A program made the translations under genes and the position numbers. The notes below the pieces were generated by a model, which had not been told where the DNA came from, searched no databases, and saw nothing but the letters and a program-made list of their open reading frames with translations. Below are positions 1 to 11,600 of a stretch of DNA of 64,000 nt, piece by piece. The DNA is from Tranzscheliella williamsii (Eukaryota > Basidiomycota > Ustilaginomycetes > Ustilaginales > Ustilaginaceae), in contig JALBYF010000049.1 of the NCBI GenBank assembly GCA_023212725.1, positions 62,001 to 126,000 on the forward strand. The letters are read 5' to 3'. The number at the start of each line of letters is the position of its first letter. The first letter of the stretch is position 1.

Positions 1-2
1 GA

Positions 3-860
3 TTCTCGTCATCTGAGAGACAAACGTTGGAGACGTTCTCCCAGGTTGCTCCAGGCATTGCCAGCCCCTCACCGCCGCAAGCAGAGAACCTTGCAACGTC
101 TTTGGCACTACGTAACCACACCTATCAATTTTGCACTGCTGTCAGCACCCTGCTGAGCTTGCCACTTGATATCACCGAACCATCACCACTTACAAAAACG
201 CTGGTAGCTTCTCTCCGCTACACTGATTGTCTGTTTGATGTCTCACATGACATAAAGGCCGGGCTGATCGCGTTCATCAGCAGCCAGCTCGATAGCGGCC
301 GCGACTCCTGCGTTGCAAAACGGGTCAGCGACCAACTTCTCTGCTCCGAACATCTTTCCTATCAGGCAACACGCGACGAGCTGGTAAGTGTCAAGCATGC
401 ACTGCTCCTTTGCAGGGCACTGACGGAAAGATCTGCTCCGACCCGATTCCTTCTTCCCTCGCTGAATGCGACCGACCCGGCCCGCCATGATATGGACCTT
501 GGTCAGCTTGGTACCGCAAACGGACAGAGCCGCTGTCCGAATTGACTGCCGAGGTGCCGCGTCGCGTCAGAGCTCCCAAGTGATGAGGTTGGTGTCGCTC
601 GGCGTCAGCACCAGCCGCAGGAAGCGCCAACTTCTCCATGGTCTGATGTGCCGTGGGAGTTCGATGACACGTGCTGCGACGCTCTTTCCTCTCCCTTAGC
701 CCCTGATTTCGAGGAAGAAGGTGGGGAGCCACAGCCCCTCGAAAGCACTCCGACCCCTTCTAGACGGCGACAGAAGCGCGATCCTTTTCGGCTCCGGTAC
801 GGCAAAAAGCTTCAAGCGTTCAAGCAGCCAAGGAGGGGTGGCCGGTTCTCCAAGTCCTGA
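3..860 (+). CDS. 3' end of an unidentified gene, probably with one short intron
   Basis: One reading frame is open from the left edge to the TAA-type end at 860 except for a single TGA at 543-545. That stop falls inside a plausible 60-base intron (511-570: GTACC donor, TTGAC branch-like site, CGTCAG acceptor). Its length is a multiple of three, so removing it keeps the frame. The product has no family I recognise. The visible part has a helical, leucine-rich first half, an acidic patch near 710-730 (FEEEGGE) and a very basic last 30 residues ending GGRFSKS. The true start lies outside the window. The alternative is a stop-broken pseudogene; the donor is weak, so the intron is a guess that needs transcript support. 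Confidence 0.45.
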
Positions 861-2346
861 ACATCGTGCAACCACTATTGTACTTCCGTATGCGTATAAC
901 CACTCTTGTATTTCATGTGCACATAACCACTCTGGTGCTTCTGTGTGCATGGAGTCAGTGTAGCGCATGTGTAGATACGTGTCTACAAAAGGACCCGCTC
1001 GCCTTGCCGTGATGTGGAAAGAGTCTGTGATGGCGAATCGATGAGGGTATTGTTTCATTCCGGCGCGCGCAATTCTCCGGTCTTGGCTGTTGTCGGGCGA
1101 GTGCACTACATTGTAGGGCAGCCTCCTAGACCTCAAAGTGCAGCAGATACTGCAGAGGGCAGGGTCTGTTGTCTTGTGCGCCTCGCTCATGACTCTCAAT
1201 GAAACCCCTCAAGAGGCGCCCGCGTCTTGCGTTTCAGCTAGCAATACATGCTGTGGCCATTATCTTCCGGTGCTACTGGCTGGCAGAAGGCGGAAAAGGC
1301 GGGAAGTGCCATGTCGCCGAACTGATGGCGGCAGGGCTAGGAGGTAGACAAAAAGGTGCTCTCGAATGTCGATGAAGCAGAGGCACCCAGAACACTGCGC
1401 ACTTGCAACCTGCGCTTACTCGTAAATGTGTCGCGCGACAACGCTTGTAGCCGACAGATGCTTTGCGCCTTATGAACGGGGCAGCTAATAGCGATGGCAT
1501 TCTCCGGATAGAAGGGCAAGAGCAATGCTTTCGTCGCGTCCATCAGGCCTGTCGCTTTGCTGCGCAAACCCCACCGGGACCCTCCGCGGCGCGCCAGGGC
1601 AAGACTCGGAATCTTGCTGGTTGCAGGCCGTGAGGCTACTGAGCGAGAGCAGCTAGCGGCTCGAAGGCGTATCGGGTCGATACCCAGCATGAGAGATCTA
1701 ACAGCACCGTCCGAAATCAACCCAGAACCTTTGCTGCCAAATTTGACATCTCCAATCAAAGCTTTAGGGCTCTTGTGTAGTACGGGCGCACACTTTGGTA
1801 GACGCTGTCTGAGCTCATGATACCTTCGTGGTATCAAGACGGATGGATTCGAGTGAGGTATGAGGAACAAAGGACGAACCCTGTGATGCAAAGAAAAGAA
1901 AGTTAAGAAATCTAACATCCGCTGTTTTCCTTCTCTCTTTGACGTTAACCTCGAGTTTTACTCAAATCACACATTTCCGAGATGTTCATGCACCGTGGTT
2001 CTAACTAGCAGCTTCCGCATGAAAAGGGCGCACAAAGAAAAGAACTGAGCACGGATGTTAAACTAGCGAATACGTAGTTGTCCTTTTTTGGCTGCTAGCG
2101 TTCAGGCAAGAACAGATTGTGCCCATGCCTGCAGCACGGCTTCAAGACAACGCCAAGCGACCTCTGACAGTGCTCCAAACCAAGCTTATCTTTCCTATGG
2201 GTTCGATTGTGAAGCGATATTGTTGGAAAGCTTTATTAATGGTAGGTGCCGTCAGGAAGGAAGTTCAGCTTGAGGGAAACACGGCCGAGAGGGACAAAAG
2301 TAAATCGGCCGAGAGAGTCTCGAACGAGTTGGGAATCGCGCCGAAG
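861..2346. other. Intergenic stretch without a supported gene
   Basis: No convincing gene. The longest frame is on the minus strand (1918 to 1337, ATG start, 193 codons); its composition is only weakly protein-like and I see no domain in it, so I do not call it. The end of the stretch leads into an AT-rich tandem repeat. Confidence 0.3.
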
Positions 2347-2632
2347 TCCTCTCTCTATCTATTATTATTACCATGATATGTGTCCTCTATCTATTATTAC
2401 CATGATATGTGTCCTCTATCTATTAATATTACCATGATTTGTGTCCTCTATCCATTATTAGGGGGTTTCGACTTGTACCTGGGAATCCAGAAACTCGCGT
2501 TTCTGCGTCGCAAAATGCGGAGGATGACCTGGTTTTTGCGACAAAAACTCGAGTTCCTGGATTCCCAGGTCCAACTTGAAACCCCCTATTACTATGCGTT
2601 GTGTCCTTCATCTATTACATGATGCGACCTTA
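2347..2632. repeat. AT-rich tandem repeat split by a foldback element
   Basis: Five imperfect copies of a unit of about 29-35 bases, each starting TCCTCTATC and running into TATTATTACCATGAT, begin near 2347, 2382, 2411, 2443 and 2608. The fourth copy is interrupted after its TATTA by the element at 2461-2586 and resumes directly after it. The neighbouring copies therefore show what the site looked like before insertion. Confidence 0.75.
2461..2586. mobile_element. 126-base foldback MITE with TA-type target duplication
   Basis: The two ends are inverted repeats of about 53-55 bases, roughly 85 percent matching, starting GGGGGTTTC and ending GAAACCCCC, with a short loop near 2515-2535. The flanks show a duplicated TA (2459-2460 and 2587-2588), which can be extended to TATTA because of the local sequence. 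It has no coding capacity. The long hairpin plus TA duplication fits a non-autonomous element moved by a Tc1/mariner-type transposase; that class assignment is inference, and no transposase gene is visible in the window. Confidence 0.8.
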
Positions 2633-4765
2633 TGTGCATCAAGGCATGCATCTTACTCCACAGCTCCTCAAAACGTTTGGGCAGATTTACTTTGGTCTTG
2701 TGCGGAAACATGGTCGTAGCGTCGTGGATAAGGCTCTCGAAAGCATGATCCCTGCTCTACCAAAGTGAGGTGAGCCCTCTGCTCCTGCTGCCTCTGCTGC
2801 TCCTCCTGCTCCTGCTCCGAGTGCCACGCCCATGGCAACTTTCACTCCCATTTCTGTCTATGGTGCTGCGGCCGCTCCTGTCTCGTCAGCCTCTTAGCCA
2901 GCCGCTGAGTTCGAGCCATCTTGTGAACGATTAAACTTGACTTTGTAGCAAGACAGAACCCTGGATCGCGGGCTACAGAAGCTCCTTAAGAAGAGGGCAC
3001 AGACCGATGATACAAGCCAGGCAAGAGCCAGAAGCCTCTTCTGCGATTCCCCTTTTTTCCGAAAAAGACGCGGATGCGGACCCAAATGCTGACGGCGCAA
3101 AGGATGACAAGATGACGGATGGCGATACAAACGCCGGTAAGGAGGACGATACCTTAGACGAGATGGCTGTAATCCGGCGGATTGCCGACATTATCGTTGT
3201 TGAACGACCCAAACAGAGTCAGCATCTCTACAGCGTCTTCACGAGGCTTGACGCCTGGAGTTAGAGAAAGCCCGAGGAGATTGATGCTCACGTCCCTGCA
3301 CTCAGCAACTCGCTCAGCGATTTCACCGAAAACAATTGGCTACGCCTGCGCCCTTCTTATTAACAGACCTTAATCTGAGGATGATGCTTGATGATTGCCT
3401 GGGCTTCTTAAGCTCCACAGTTCGATCCTTACCACCAGCCCCATTGGTTATTCCCCGCACTGGAGCAGCTAGTTTAGTTACCGCCATCGCTAATTCTTTG
3501 CCGCTTCTTACTGTCTACCAATGCAAATCGGATCCTGGAGCAGAAGGAGGAAATAGGACCAGAGGACTCCTATGGTGTTATCGATCGACAATGGCGACAA
3601 CGCTTCTTTGCTTCGCGACTACCTCGGTTTGATTATGCTATCTACACAACACCGGCCTTTGCGCGGACCGAGCTCACGTTGCGCTTGAGAACGCCTGCAT
3701 GCTGGGCTACCGTATCAAGACCCTCAAGTGCGGCCGAGGCAGCTAAATTTCGCAACAGCCGCGTAACTAGATCGTCAACATCCTGAAGACTGCCTTCCCT
3801 CCAATGACGCTGATGACTGGAAAACATCGCGAGCACACCAACAGCGGTTCAGCCGACCAAAGAGGGAAACTTGTACTGTCTGTCCAGTGCTCTGCTGAGC
3901 GTTTCCCTGCAGAAGTACCATCAGCATGCTGTCAGCGAAAATAACACCGGCGTTTTGCCGAACCCAGTTACTGAGAACTTCCCGCCTGGTCCGTAGAAGA
4001 CGTCTTTCGAGGACGCCTTCCTCGATTCACAGGCGGGTCTGTGGGGCTAAGTGTCACATCGCAGCGGTGGTGGAGAGGCCCTTCTCACGACCTGACGAGG
4101 TCCAATGCATGTTGCAGAACATCTTCTCCAAGCGTTTGTTGTTTCCCTCTCGTTCACCCGCTTCTCTTGCGCAATTTTCTGCCTTTGCAAACACCGAAAC
4201 AGAGTATTTGAACATAGGTACTTTTCTTAAGCATTCCTTCTTTGGCGACTGACCCGTGCAAACCCTTCATCCGCCATAACTTTCATTTGCCCTCGTGTAA
4301 GTTTGTCTTGCCGTTAGAAGAGTAATTTTGATCGTCCGCAGAGCAAGCAGCGTCTGGCTGGTCACACGGTTTTACTACTTTCGTATGTGGTATTTCGAAG
4401 GCTATGCTCATCAGCAAGCGAGCAGCAAGCAGCAAGCAACAATAAGGGGGCCCTGTGCAGTGTACCGTAACAACATCCACCGCACAACGACTTGAGGGCA
4501 GCTGATTGGCCAACTGGGATGTGGAGCCGGCCAACACCTTGCTCCGGCGAGAGAGTGGATGGCACGGTTATCATAGTATTCCTTGCTGAATCTAGTGCAG
4601 GACTAGATTGTAGGCCTCCCACAGCCATCGCAGCGATGATGGCTAACGACCGACGACTATGGAATCTACCCGGCCGATATGCCGTATCCCCCAAGGCTTG
4701 TCAAACGGGTGAAACTGTCACGATGTTCGCACGTCCAAGTCATCATTCACATTCACAACGTAAGG
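2633..4765. other. Decayed coding-like stretch, plus strand
   Basis: Short protein-like frames follow one another in changing registers: 3007-3264 (aspartate-rich, then MAVIRRIADIIVVERPK), 3336-3632 and 3926-4252. A pyrimidine-rich CTGCTCCTGCTC run lies at 2771-2830. The pattern looks like an old gene or transposon relic broken by frameshifts. I do not recognise the family and see no intact gene. Confidence 0.25.
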
Positions 4766-4945
4766 GCTCAGCTTCTGGTAAGTCAGCCAGTGATTAAAGC
4801 AGCAACACTGCTTTAATTTTGGTCTTGCAGACTAGCTGTTGTGATTCTGCTTAGCACCTGCGTGTCTTCTGCTTAGCTTCTGTCAAGCAGTTTATACCAG
4901 TAGTGTTGCTGCTTTGACGTCTGGCTGACCTACCAGAAGCTGAGC
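4766..4945. mobile_element. 180-base element with 45-base terminal inverted repeats
   Basis: The ends are near-perfect inverted repeats of about 45 bases: GCTCAGCTTCTGGTAAGTC on the left mirrors the sequence ending CCAGAAGCTGAGC on the right, and the match continues through the motif AAAGCAGCAACACT. The flanking bases are compatible with a TA duplication (4761-4762 and 4948-4949). It has no open frame. It looks like a second MITE family, unrelated in sequence to the one at 2461. Confidence 0.7.
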
Positions 4946-5079
4946 TTTAATGTTGTGATTGTGATACTTAGTCAACCAGAAAGGGGAAATGCTAAAGCTT
5001 ACACTTGTCCCAAAGAAGAGTTGTCAAACATGTCAGTTCGGACTACAAAGTTGTTGTCCAAGGTTGTGAACGCGAAATT

Positions 5080-5262
5080 CAACTCGAAAAAAGTCGGAAG
5101 ATTCCTTGTTTATGCCAGGCCTAAATCACGCGCACTGCCTTACAAGTGATGAAACGGGAAGCCAGGCAAGCGGTCTTACGGCTGGCTTCACTTTCACTAG
5201 GCGGATTTCAGGTGTGGTGGGTAGCGAATTGAAGCCAGCCCTAAGCCCGCTTGCCTGGCTTT
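5080..5262. repeat. Dispersed repeat copy A, ending in a foldback
   Basis: This segment matches 29628-29790: both share ATTCAACTCGA, AAAAGTCGGA, GCCAGGCCT, CACGCG and a later GGCAAGC / CTAGGCGGA stretch. In copy A the right part also folds on itself: 5159-5190 is the inverted repeat of 5230-5262 (AAGCCAGGCAAGCGG against CCGCTTGCCTGGCTT), with a 39-base loop. Copy B has only the left arm. Probably an old non-autonomous element; no target duplication is clear. Confidence 0.6.
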
Positions 5263-6362
5263 CACTTTAGATTATCTGCAAGGCAGCGTTCATGGCTTAA
5301 CCTAAGGAAACAGCCGACTTTTTTGGATGTACTTACTTTGTGGATCACAATCACATATTTTGTGATCCCCCACGACACCAGGAGATAACGGTTGTTAAGA
5401 CGACCATTCAACGTTATCATCTTGCAATCACCTGAGTATCCATCGCATGAGAGAGTAGAATAACGTGAAGACAGACCCTTTTACGACAACCCATTCCGGT
5501 GAGCGGAAATACCAGCAGCCGGATCTTTGCTGAGAGTCTCTTCAACGGAACGATTTCTGAGAACGTTGCTATACTTTATCCTGGCTCCCCCTCTCACGCT
5601 TCGCTCACTGGCTGAGGATTTGTATGCAGCTTAAGAAAAAGTGGGACGAGTTTGGTGCGAAGCTTGCTCACCTCTGAACTGCAGCAGTATCGACAGACAG
5701 CATTGCAGGAGTGCAAAGCTACAGCGGGGTAGTACAGCGAGCAACATATTACCTGCGAAGGCCGACGGGGGACGGGAGCTACAGCATTGCTACTATTGAG
5801 CGTTGCTCCCTTTTACGAACCAGGACGTGGCGCAGCCGCTGCGTCGCTGCAGCAGGACAGTGCCCAGCGTTTGCGCCACATCAACCATCAGCCGCCGATC
5901 CCGGCGCTACGGAAGGTCGCCTGCAGTTGCCTGGTGAGCTGGTCTGTGCAGCCGGCTCTTGAAAGCAAGGCTTTCTCTTCTCTTCGCGAAAAAGCAGCTG
6001 TCCTATTCCCGATAACACCTCCGTTCGCTTTCCCACACGGCCAAGCGTGTCAATCTCTCCTCAGGACGGGTGCTCCCGTCCCTATGTCCGGCCCCGCCCC
6101 TACTGCCGCCGTGGGTCGGCTTCCGCACCGTCCATCGCTTCCCCCATCCTCGGACCGCGCGCATCTTTACATTTCTGTGTGCCCCATGTAGCCGCTTTTC
6201 TCTTTGCGGTATCTGCCTCCGCATCCTCTCAGCTCTTGACCGGATTCCGTTACCACCTTCACTTAACTGTTGGACTGGACCTGCAAGTTGCTGGCTGTCC
6301 TTCGTTGTTCTCCACTTTGGTCTCCGCGACATCGAAACGTTGACGAGCACTGTCAGACCCGG
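5263..6362. other. Intergenic, pyrimidine-rich toward the LTR
   Basis: No gene is supported. From about 5950 the plus strand is markedly pyrimidine-rich, which keeps several frames open on both strands; none has a domain or good start context. Confidence 0.3.
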
Positions 6363-6367
6363 TAAAG

Positions 6368-6634
6368 TGTTGGAGGCTCGAGCGCACCATCGGCTCGAGA
6401 CCAGCTGCGGGTGGCGGCGATGCCGGGCCTCGCCGCCATTCGGGACCGCCAGGAGCTCGGACCTCCCGGCGCTGCGTGTGCCCCTAGTCTTAGGGACCCA
6501 TACGCAGAGCACCACGACAGTTGCTCTTAACCATACCACATCACATCATTGTTGTACATACTTACTTGCCGTTGATCGTCGTTGTCGCAATCCAAGACCA
6601 GTGCTCTGCCAAATCTTGCGCGAACATCCCAACA
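6368..6634 (+). mobile_element. Solo LTR, copy 1
   Basis: A 267-base unit starts TGTTGG and ends CCAACA, the short terminal inverted repeat typical of retrotransposon LTRs. It is bounded by a perfect 5-base duplication TAAAG (6363-6367 and 6635-6639). It differs from the copy at 15218 by about two bases. No internal retrotransposon domain (protease, reverse transcriptase, integrase) is found near it, so it is a solo LTR left by recombination. Part of a 178-codon minus-strand frame crosses it and is not a gene. Confidence 0.9.
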
Positions 6635-7150
6635 TAAAGCCCTCTCGAATATCCGATTGTAATGAGCAATAAACACGTCCAGGATACAGGCCTAGCGGCG
6701 GCGCAACTCCTGCTTAGGAAAGGCGGTGGCTCACCGCTCGTTCTGCAGAAAGAGAAGTTCACTTGGGACGCTGCCTGCAATCTGTTAAGCCATTTTGGGT
6801 GATTGGTGCTTAGGGACCGGTTCTTATCGGAAGGCTCCTCTCACTTCGAAATGCCAGTGTGCGTGTCTCGTTGCTGTCCTGGCTGTCGCTGTACCGGCTT
6901 GGATACATAGACTGTTACGTAGCCGCTAAGGGCTTGTTGACCATGTGTGTCGCGAGCACGGTGATCCCAAAGACCTGTGAATAACACGACGTAACCGTAC
7001 AGGATACATAGCAAGACGGAAGAGCACACCTCGTGAGAAGCTCTAGAGATATGGAGCGCAAAATACGAGAAGTTAGGACGAAAGGCGGAAGAGGCAAGAG
7101 ACAGAAACAAAAACCAAAGAGGCAGGCAGGCGACAAAAGCCGAAACCAAA

Positions 7151-7214
7151 AGGACAGAAACTTGAAAGCCAAGGACAGAAACTTGAAAGCCCAAGGACAG
7201 AAACATGAAAGCAA
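7151..7214. repeat. Three copies of a 21-22 base tandem repeat
   Basis: Three consecutive units starting AGGACAGAAAC occupy 7151-7171, 7172-7193 and 7194-7214. They lie in an open, lysine/glutamine-rich plus-strand frame (7033-7344) that looks like low-complexity read-through rather than a gene. Confidence 0.6.
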
Positions 7215-7372
7215 AAAATTGAACCTTAGAAATGCTCGGTCGCTGTCAAGTGATCCTTCACACCACTCAGATCAGACGGTTCCGGTTCCAGATGTGTGTA
7301 TATACTCGCACCAGGGCAGGGCCCGCCGTTGTGTTCGCAATTGAAGTCTGTTCCCTCTCACAACGTGTTGCC

Positions 7373-7551
7373 TGTTGGAGTCTCGCGCAACGGTTCGGCA
7401 GAGCACTGAGTCTAGGATTGCGACAACATCAATCAACGACAAGTAAGTATGTACAACAACAGTATGATGTGGACAGTGATTGTGGTACTTGCTCGGCATC
7501 GCTGCTGCCTGCAGCTGGTCTCGAGCAAGCCATCGGCTCGAGCCTTCAACA
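7373..7551 (-). mobile_element. Solo LTR, copy 3, internally deleted
   Basis: The reverse orientation of the family at 6368: it starts TGTTGG and ends TTCAACA, bounded by a perfect TTGCC duplication (7368-7372 and 7552-7556). At 179 bases it lacks about 100 internal bases present in the other copies. It is clearly older than copies 1 and 2 and groups with copy 4 (22360). Confidence 0.85.
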
Positions 7552-7759
7552 TTGCCCTCTCCATACCTTCCATATAGCCCTTTCACCCATTCTGTTTAGT
7601 CTCTTTCACCCCATTCCGTATAGCCTTCTTCGCCCCTTCCGGATACCCCACTTCACCCTTTGCGAAAGACAACTACCGCTGCTTCTGGCCGTGATCGCTG
7701 ACAGGTCGAAACGCATTCTTTATATGTCGGGCGTGACTAGAGATGCCCGGCTCAGGTGA

Positions 7760-8660
7760 ACCAGTCCTTGAGGTCTCTCACTCGGCTGATGATGTGAGAG
7801 AAGGTGAGTGTCAACGCGAACTTGTTAGTCTCACTTCTTTATTCCTCCGGCTAGAAGCACTGACTCCATCCATCCATAGTGGTAGAACCGAAGGGTGTTT
7901 GAGCCAACATGGCGGAGCAGACAAGCTTAAATCCAGAAGTGGCCCGCTGAGCAAGGGATGGCCTCCCGTCCAGCGGTCGATCCTTAGCTTTTCTCAGTGA
8001 TGCTTAGTGGCTTTCAGCTACCAGTTATACAAGCGAAGTGATGTCTCCATCGTCATTTGTGCCACAGCGGTAAGCGATGTTGCTGTGCTGGACGCTTCTG
8101 GTATCGTTCCTAGCCTGTGGCTACTCATCGACAGCTACTGGTGTGGGCGCATGTTGGCCCTAGGTTAGCCACGCTGGAGGGCATACGTACGATGACAGTG
8201 ATGAGAAGCTCCAGCCTGCTCTACACACGAAAAATACCAGGGGACAGCGACGGACGGACGGATCATTCGCAGTTTCCGTTTTCTCTACAATGAATTAACA
8301 GCTGCCGTGGACGGAAGTGGGTCAATATGGGCGCTTCAACATGGCTTGGCGAAGGAGAGTTACGTTGGTCACAAAGAGATCGCCGGGCCTAGACATAGTG
8401 AGCCGCGAATGGTTCAATGCTGCTCACGTTGTTGGCATCAAAAGAGTCGGCGGCCAAGACACTCCAGCGGTGTGCTTTGTCATCTGAGATGAGAGTGTTG
8501 CATCTCTCAGAGGATGTCGATGGAGCAGCGGTCGACGGGTTCTCTCCTGCCGAGTCGAAGCAGGCAGCCAAGGGGCGCTTGCAAAGTCCATTGCCGCAAG
8601 TCCCTTGCGTTCGCGCGATCACAGCACGTTACACAAAGCAAGATCATTGCGGTTGACGCT
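7760..8660 (-). pseudogene. Decayed copy of an unknown gene, partner of 52440-53180
   Basis: Minus-strand translations of this stretch and of 52440-53180 share protein-level blocks in the same order, for example SIEPFAAHYV here against PFEPFAAQYL there, and KAKDRPLDGRPSL against KAKDQALDGRPPL. DNA-level matches cover the same places (around 7950-8000 and 8400). Frames here are broken by many stops, so neither copy is a working gene. I do not recognise the ancestral family. The strand is inferred from where the amino-acid matches are longest, and is not certain. Confidence 0.4.
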
Positions 8661-11600
8661 GTTTCGAGCTCGTCAGCAACCGTGTTGAGCGGCTCATTTT
8701 CCTTTGTACCTTAGCTGCACAGACCAGAACAGTTGCTTGGAACGCCTGTAACCGTAGCGACGATAACAGGGAAGGGTGGTGGCTAGCAGATTTATAGGAA
8801 ATACTTTCACAAGATGAAGAAATGCAATGGTATGCAGACAGTCAACTTGAGTTTTGGATGCAGATCGCCATTGATCGTACCAATGGAGAGAGCCGGTATG
8901 TGGCTGCAGGCTCTCGGTGTGCTGACCCAGTTAAGTGGAACGTCCGCGACATCCCCTCTCTTTCGGCAGCCGCTATAAATCAGCCGGAGGATGATGAATG
9001 GCCGGAGGGGGTGACCTACTTTCCGACAGACGACTTACTGAAGTGTCTTCATTGTACCCCACTGTCGATGGGCTGTCAAGGGTGTTCCCTTCTACAAAGA
9101 GGATTGGTTACATGATTCGATCTTCTGTTTATACAACCTTATCGGCTTCACTCGCTACTCTGATCAAGCTCAGGTAATCATCGTCACTAACGGCCTTTCA
9201 GTCTTTTATCATCTCTCGCCGCGACGTGGTCGCCGCTGCGACCGTAGAGACGTCCTGGAATGACTAGAAGCCCTGGGCCTCCCGCGCGATACCATTCTGA
9301 CGGCACTGTTCTGCTCAGAAAAACAAGTTGGCGGCAATCGAATATCCAATGTTTTCGCCCCGCGCATGGATGTCGTCTCTGGCGATTGGCTGGCGGGATT
9401 AGGAGGGAAAAGGCTGCGATGGCAACCTGTGGGATCCACATCAGGGCGATCGTGCCCCTCTTCCAATCTGGACCAAGGTAGGCGTGTCTGCTTGGAGCTC
9501 GAGATGCTTGATGGAATACGCCAAGACCAGATGGGGTCAGCAGGAAAGCCAAGGTGGCTCTTATTGTGGCCGCCGAGCGTTCCTCGATTGCTTCCATTTG
9601 GTTTGGGTGAAAGCTGCGTAGAATTGAGAGCTTCTGGCGCTCATAGACAGGCCTCTTATTGGCCGGCATACGTAAGGCACGACTTCGTGGTTTTTTATCA
9701 TCTTTTTTGCTAAGATGGTCTAGCAAAACTGAACTACACTCGTACAGGGCCCTTACCGTCATTGAGCACCTCCCTTGTCCTGGATTGTATCGTCAGCTGG
9801 TGCTTGCTGCGAAGTCTTGATGGCGTTCGTACTGTTTGATGATGCATCACCATCATGACGTTTTCTGCTTGAGAGTGTGGCAAGGCCTTACTTAAGTGTG
9901 TGTCGAAACATCTGCCGGGCGGTGCGATCGGCCGACGTGGTGCTGAAGATGTATGCTTCTTCTTCGAAAGACTCAGTAGCAGAGCGCTTGACGATGCTCG
10001 AACCGACGGAAATTAGGGCATGTACGCACCATTAGCAGCGACTAGGCTGGGCTTGCCCAGCCAGATCGAAAGAAACCATTGAAACGCTCGCATCCGTATA
10101 TGTCTAGTTTGCAGGGCTCAAAGCTGCGCAGAGACATTCGCTATGACTCTGCTTGCTGGGGAGGCAGTTGGTGTAGCTGGTTGGACCTCGTGACCGTGTC
10201 GACCTCCAAGGTATACACGATGCTCTGTTCATCATTCTCGCTCAGGTCACGAAATGAACTGAAAGAATTGCGGCAACCTGTGTTCTCACATGGTCCCAAG
10301 CTTTCCGAAACGCCTCAGGTCCACCTGGTCCGGAGACGGAGAAGGGAGGCCAACTTGGGACCTAGGTGAGAAATGCTTTAACCGCCGTCAGGCGCCGCTT
10401 CGGCATCAGCACCAGCCTACGCTGGGTCTACAGTCATAGCGGCATCGCTGGGTACAAAGCAGCAGTCCTCGCCGCCAAACAGCCACCATGCCTGGCCTTC
10501 TGCTTCTGCTTTCTGCTTTCTCTCGCTCCATTGATCCTTCTTCTTGGAAGCTCATTGAGCAAGAGTTTATCGCTGGTTGAAACAAGAGAACCGTCTCAAT
10601 CATTTCGGTATTTAGTGATTACCCTCCCAAACTTAGTAATGCACCGCCAATACGAGCATCGACGTAGGCGTGGTGACCATGCTCCAGACGATAGAAGCGT
10701 GATACCAGCTAAATGATACGGTCACACATCATCTGTGCCAAGAAGCCTAGAAACTGGATCGTCGTCTGGTTATAGTTCCGGCTCGAACCAAGTACTTTCA
10801 AGTTCCGTCGCGGTGCCCGATGCAATTCACATTGTCTCTGAGTGTACAGTACATGCCTCTCGTTCGGACTCCACCGAGGAGATGACATAATGCAAGCCAA
10901 GCAAGCCAGTCAATGAACCGGATGCTAAATCTGGACAGCGGCAGTCTCAGAAATCGGGCTATGCACCTGACAAAGGCGACGAGGTGTATTCCCCATGGCA
11001 CTGTTGGACAGAGCCGCCGACACAGCTATAGATAAATGTACAGCCGTCTATCTGTCCTAGACTGCAAGCTATGCGCTATGACGTACGCCGCCCCGAATTG
11101 GTTGGCAGTAATACACATCGATAAGGCCCACTCGTCTGTCCAAGGAAACATCCCACTCCTGCCATTCCCAGCGCTGTTTCCCTTATACGAGATTCGATGA
11201 ACTTGACATCAAGCAGCTCTACACCATACGTCTTCTCCCTTGCAGTGCCCACTGTAAGATGCTGACGATCGGTGGAGAGTGTATGCGGTTGGACGGAAGA
11301 GCGCGCACGTCTTGTCTCATTTTCTACAAATTCTTACACCAGAAATGATCAGCGACGCAACTTTACCTTCTAGTGCGGTCACAGACTTCCCAATAGACGA
11401 TCTCGTGCAAGACCGGTTAAAAACAATTTCAAATCTCACATGAAACATATAGAAAATGCGCTACATATGTCGAAGACGGTCAGTAGGCTGGCTAGTCTTT
11501 GGACAGAGCAAATGGAAGTCAAAGTCAAGCGCTTCGTAGCAAACGCGTTGTCGGACTAAATTCACGAATTACGTTAGAGCCCCGATCGCATTCCGTTCTT

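Noticed and set aside
2633..4252. Possible transposase in the 3-4 kb fragments
   Set aside because: No DDE, RNase H or zinc-finger motif can be recognised and the frames are too broken to assign.
6003..6539. 178-codon minus-strand frame, and its twin at 14859-15389
   Set aside because: Their shared N-terminal part is simply the solo LTR; the rest is unrelated.
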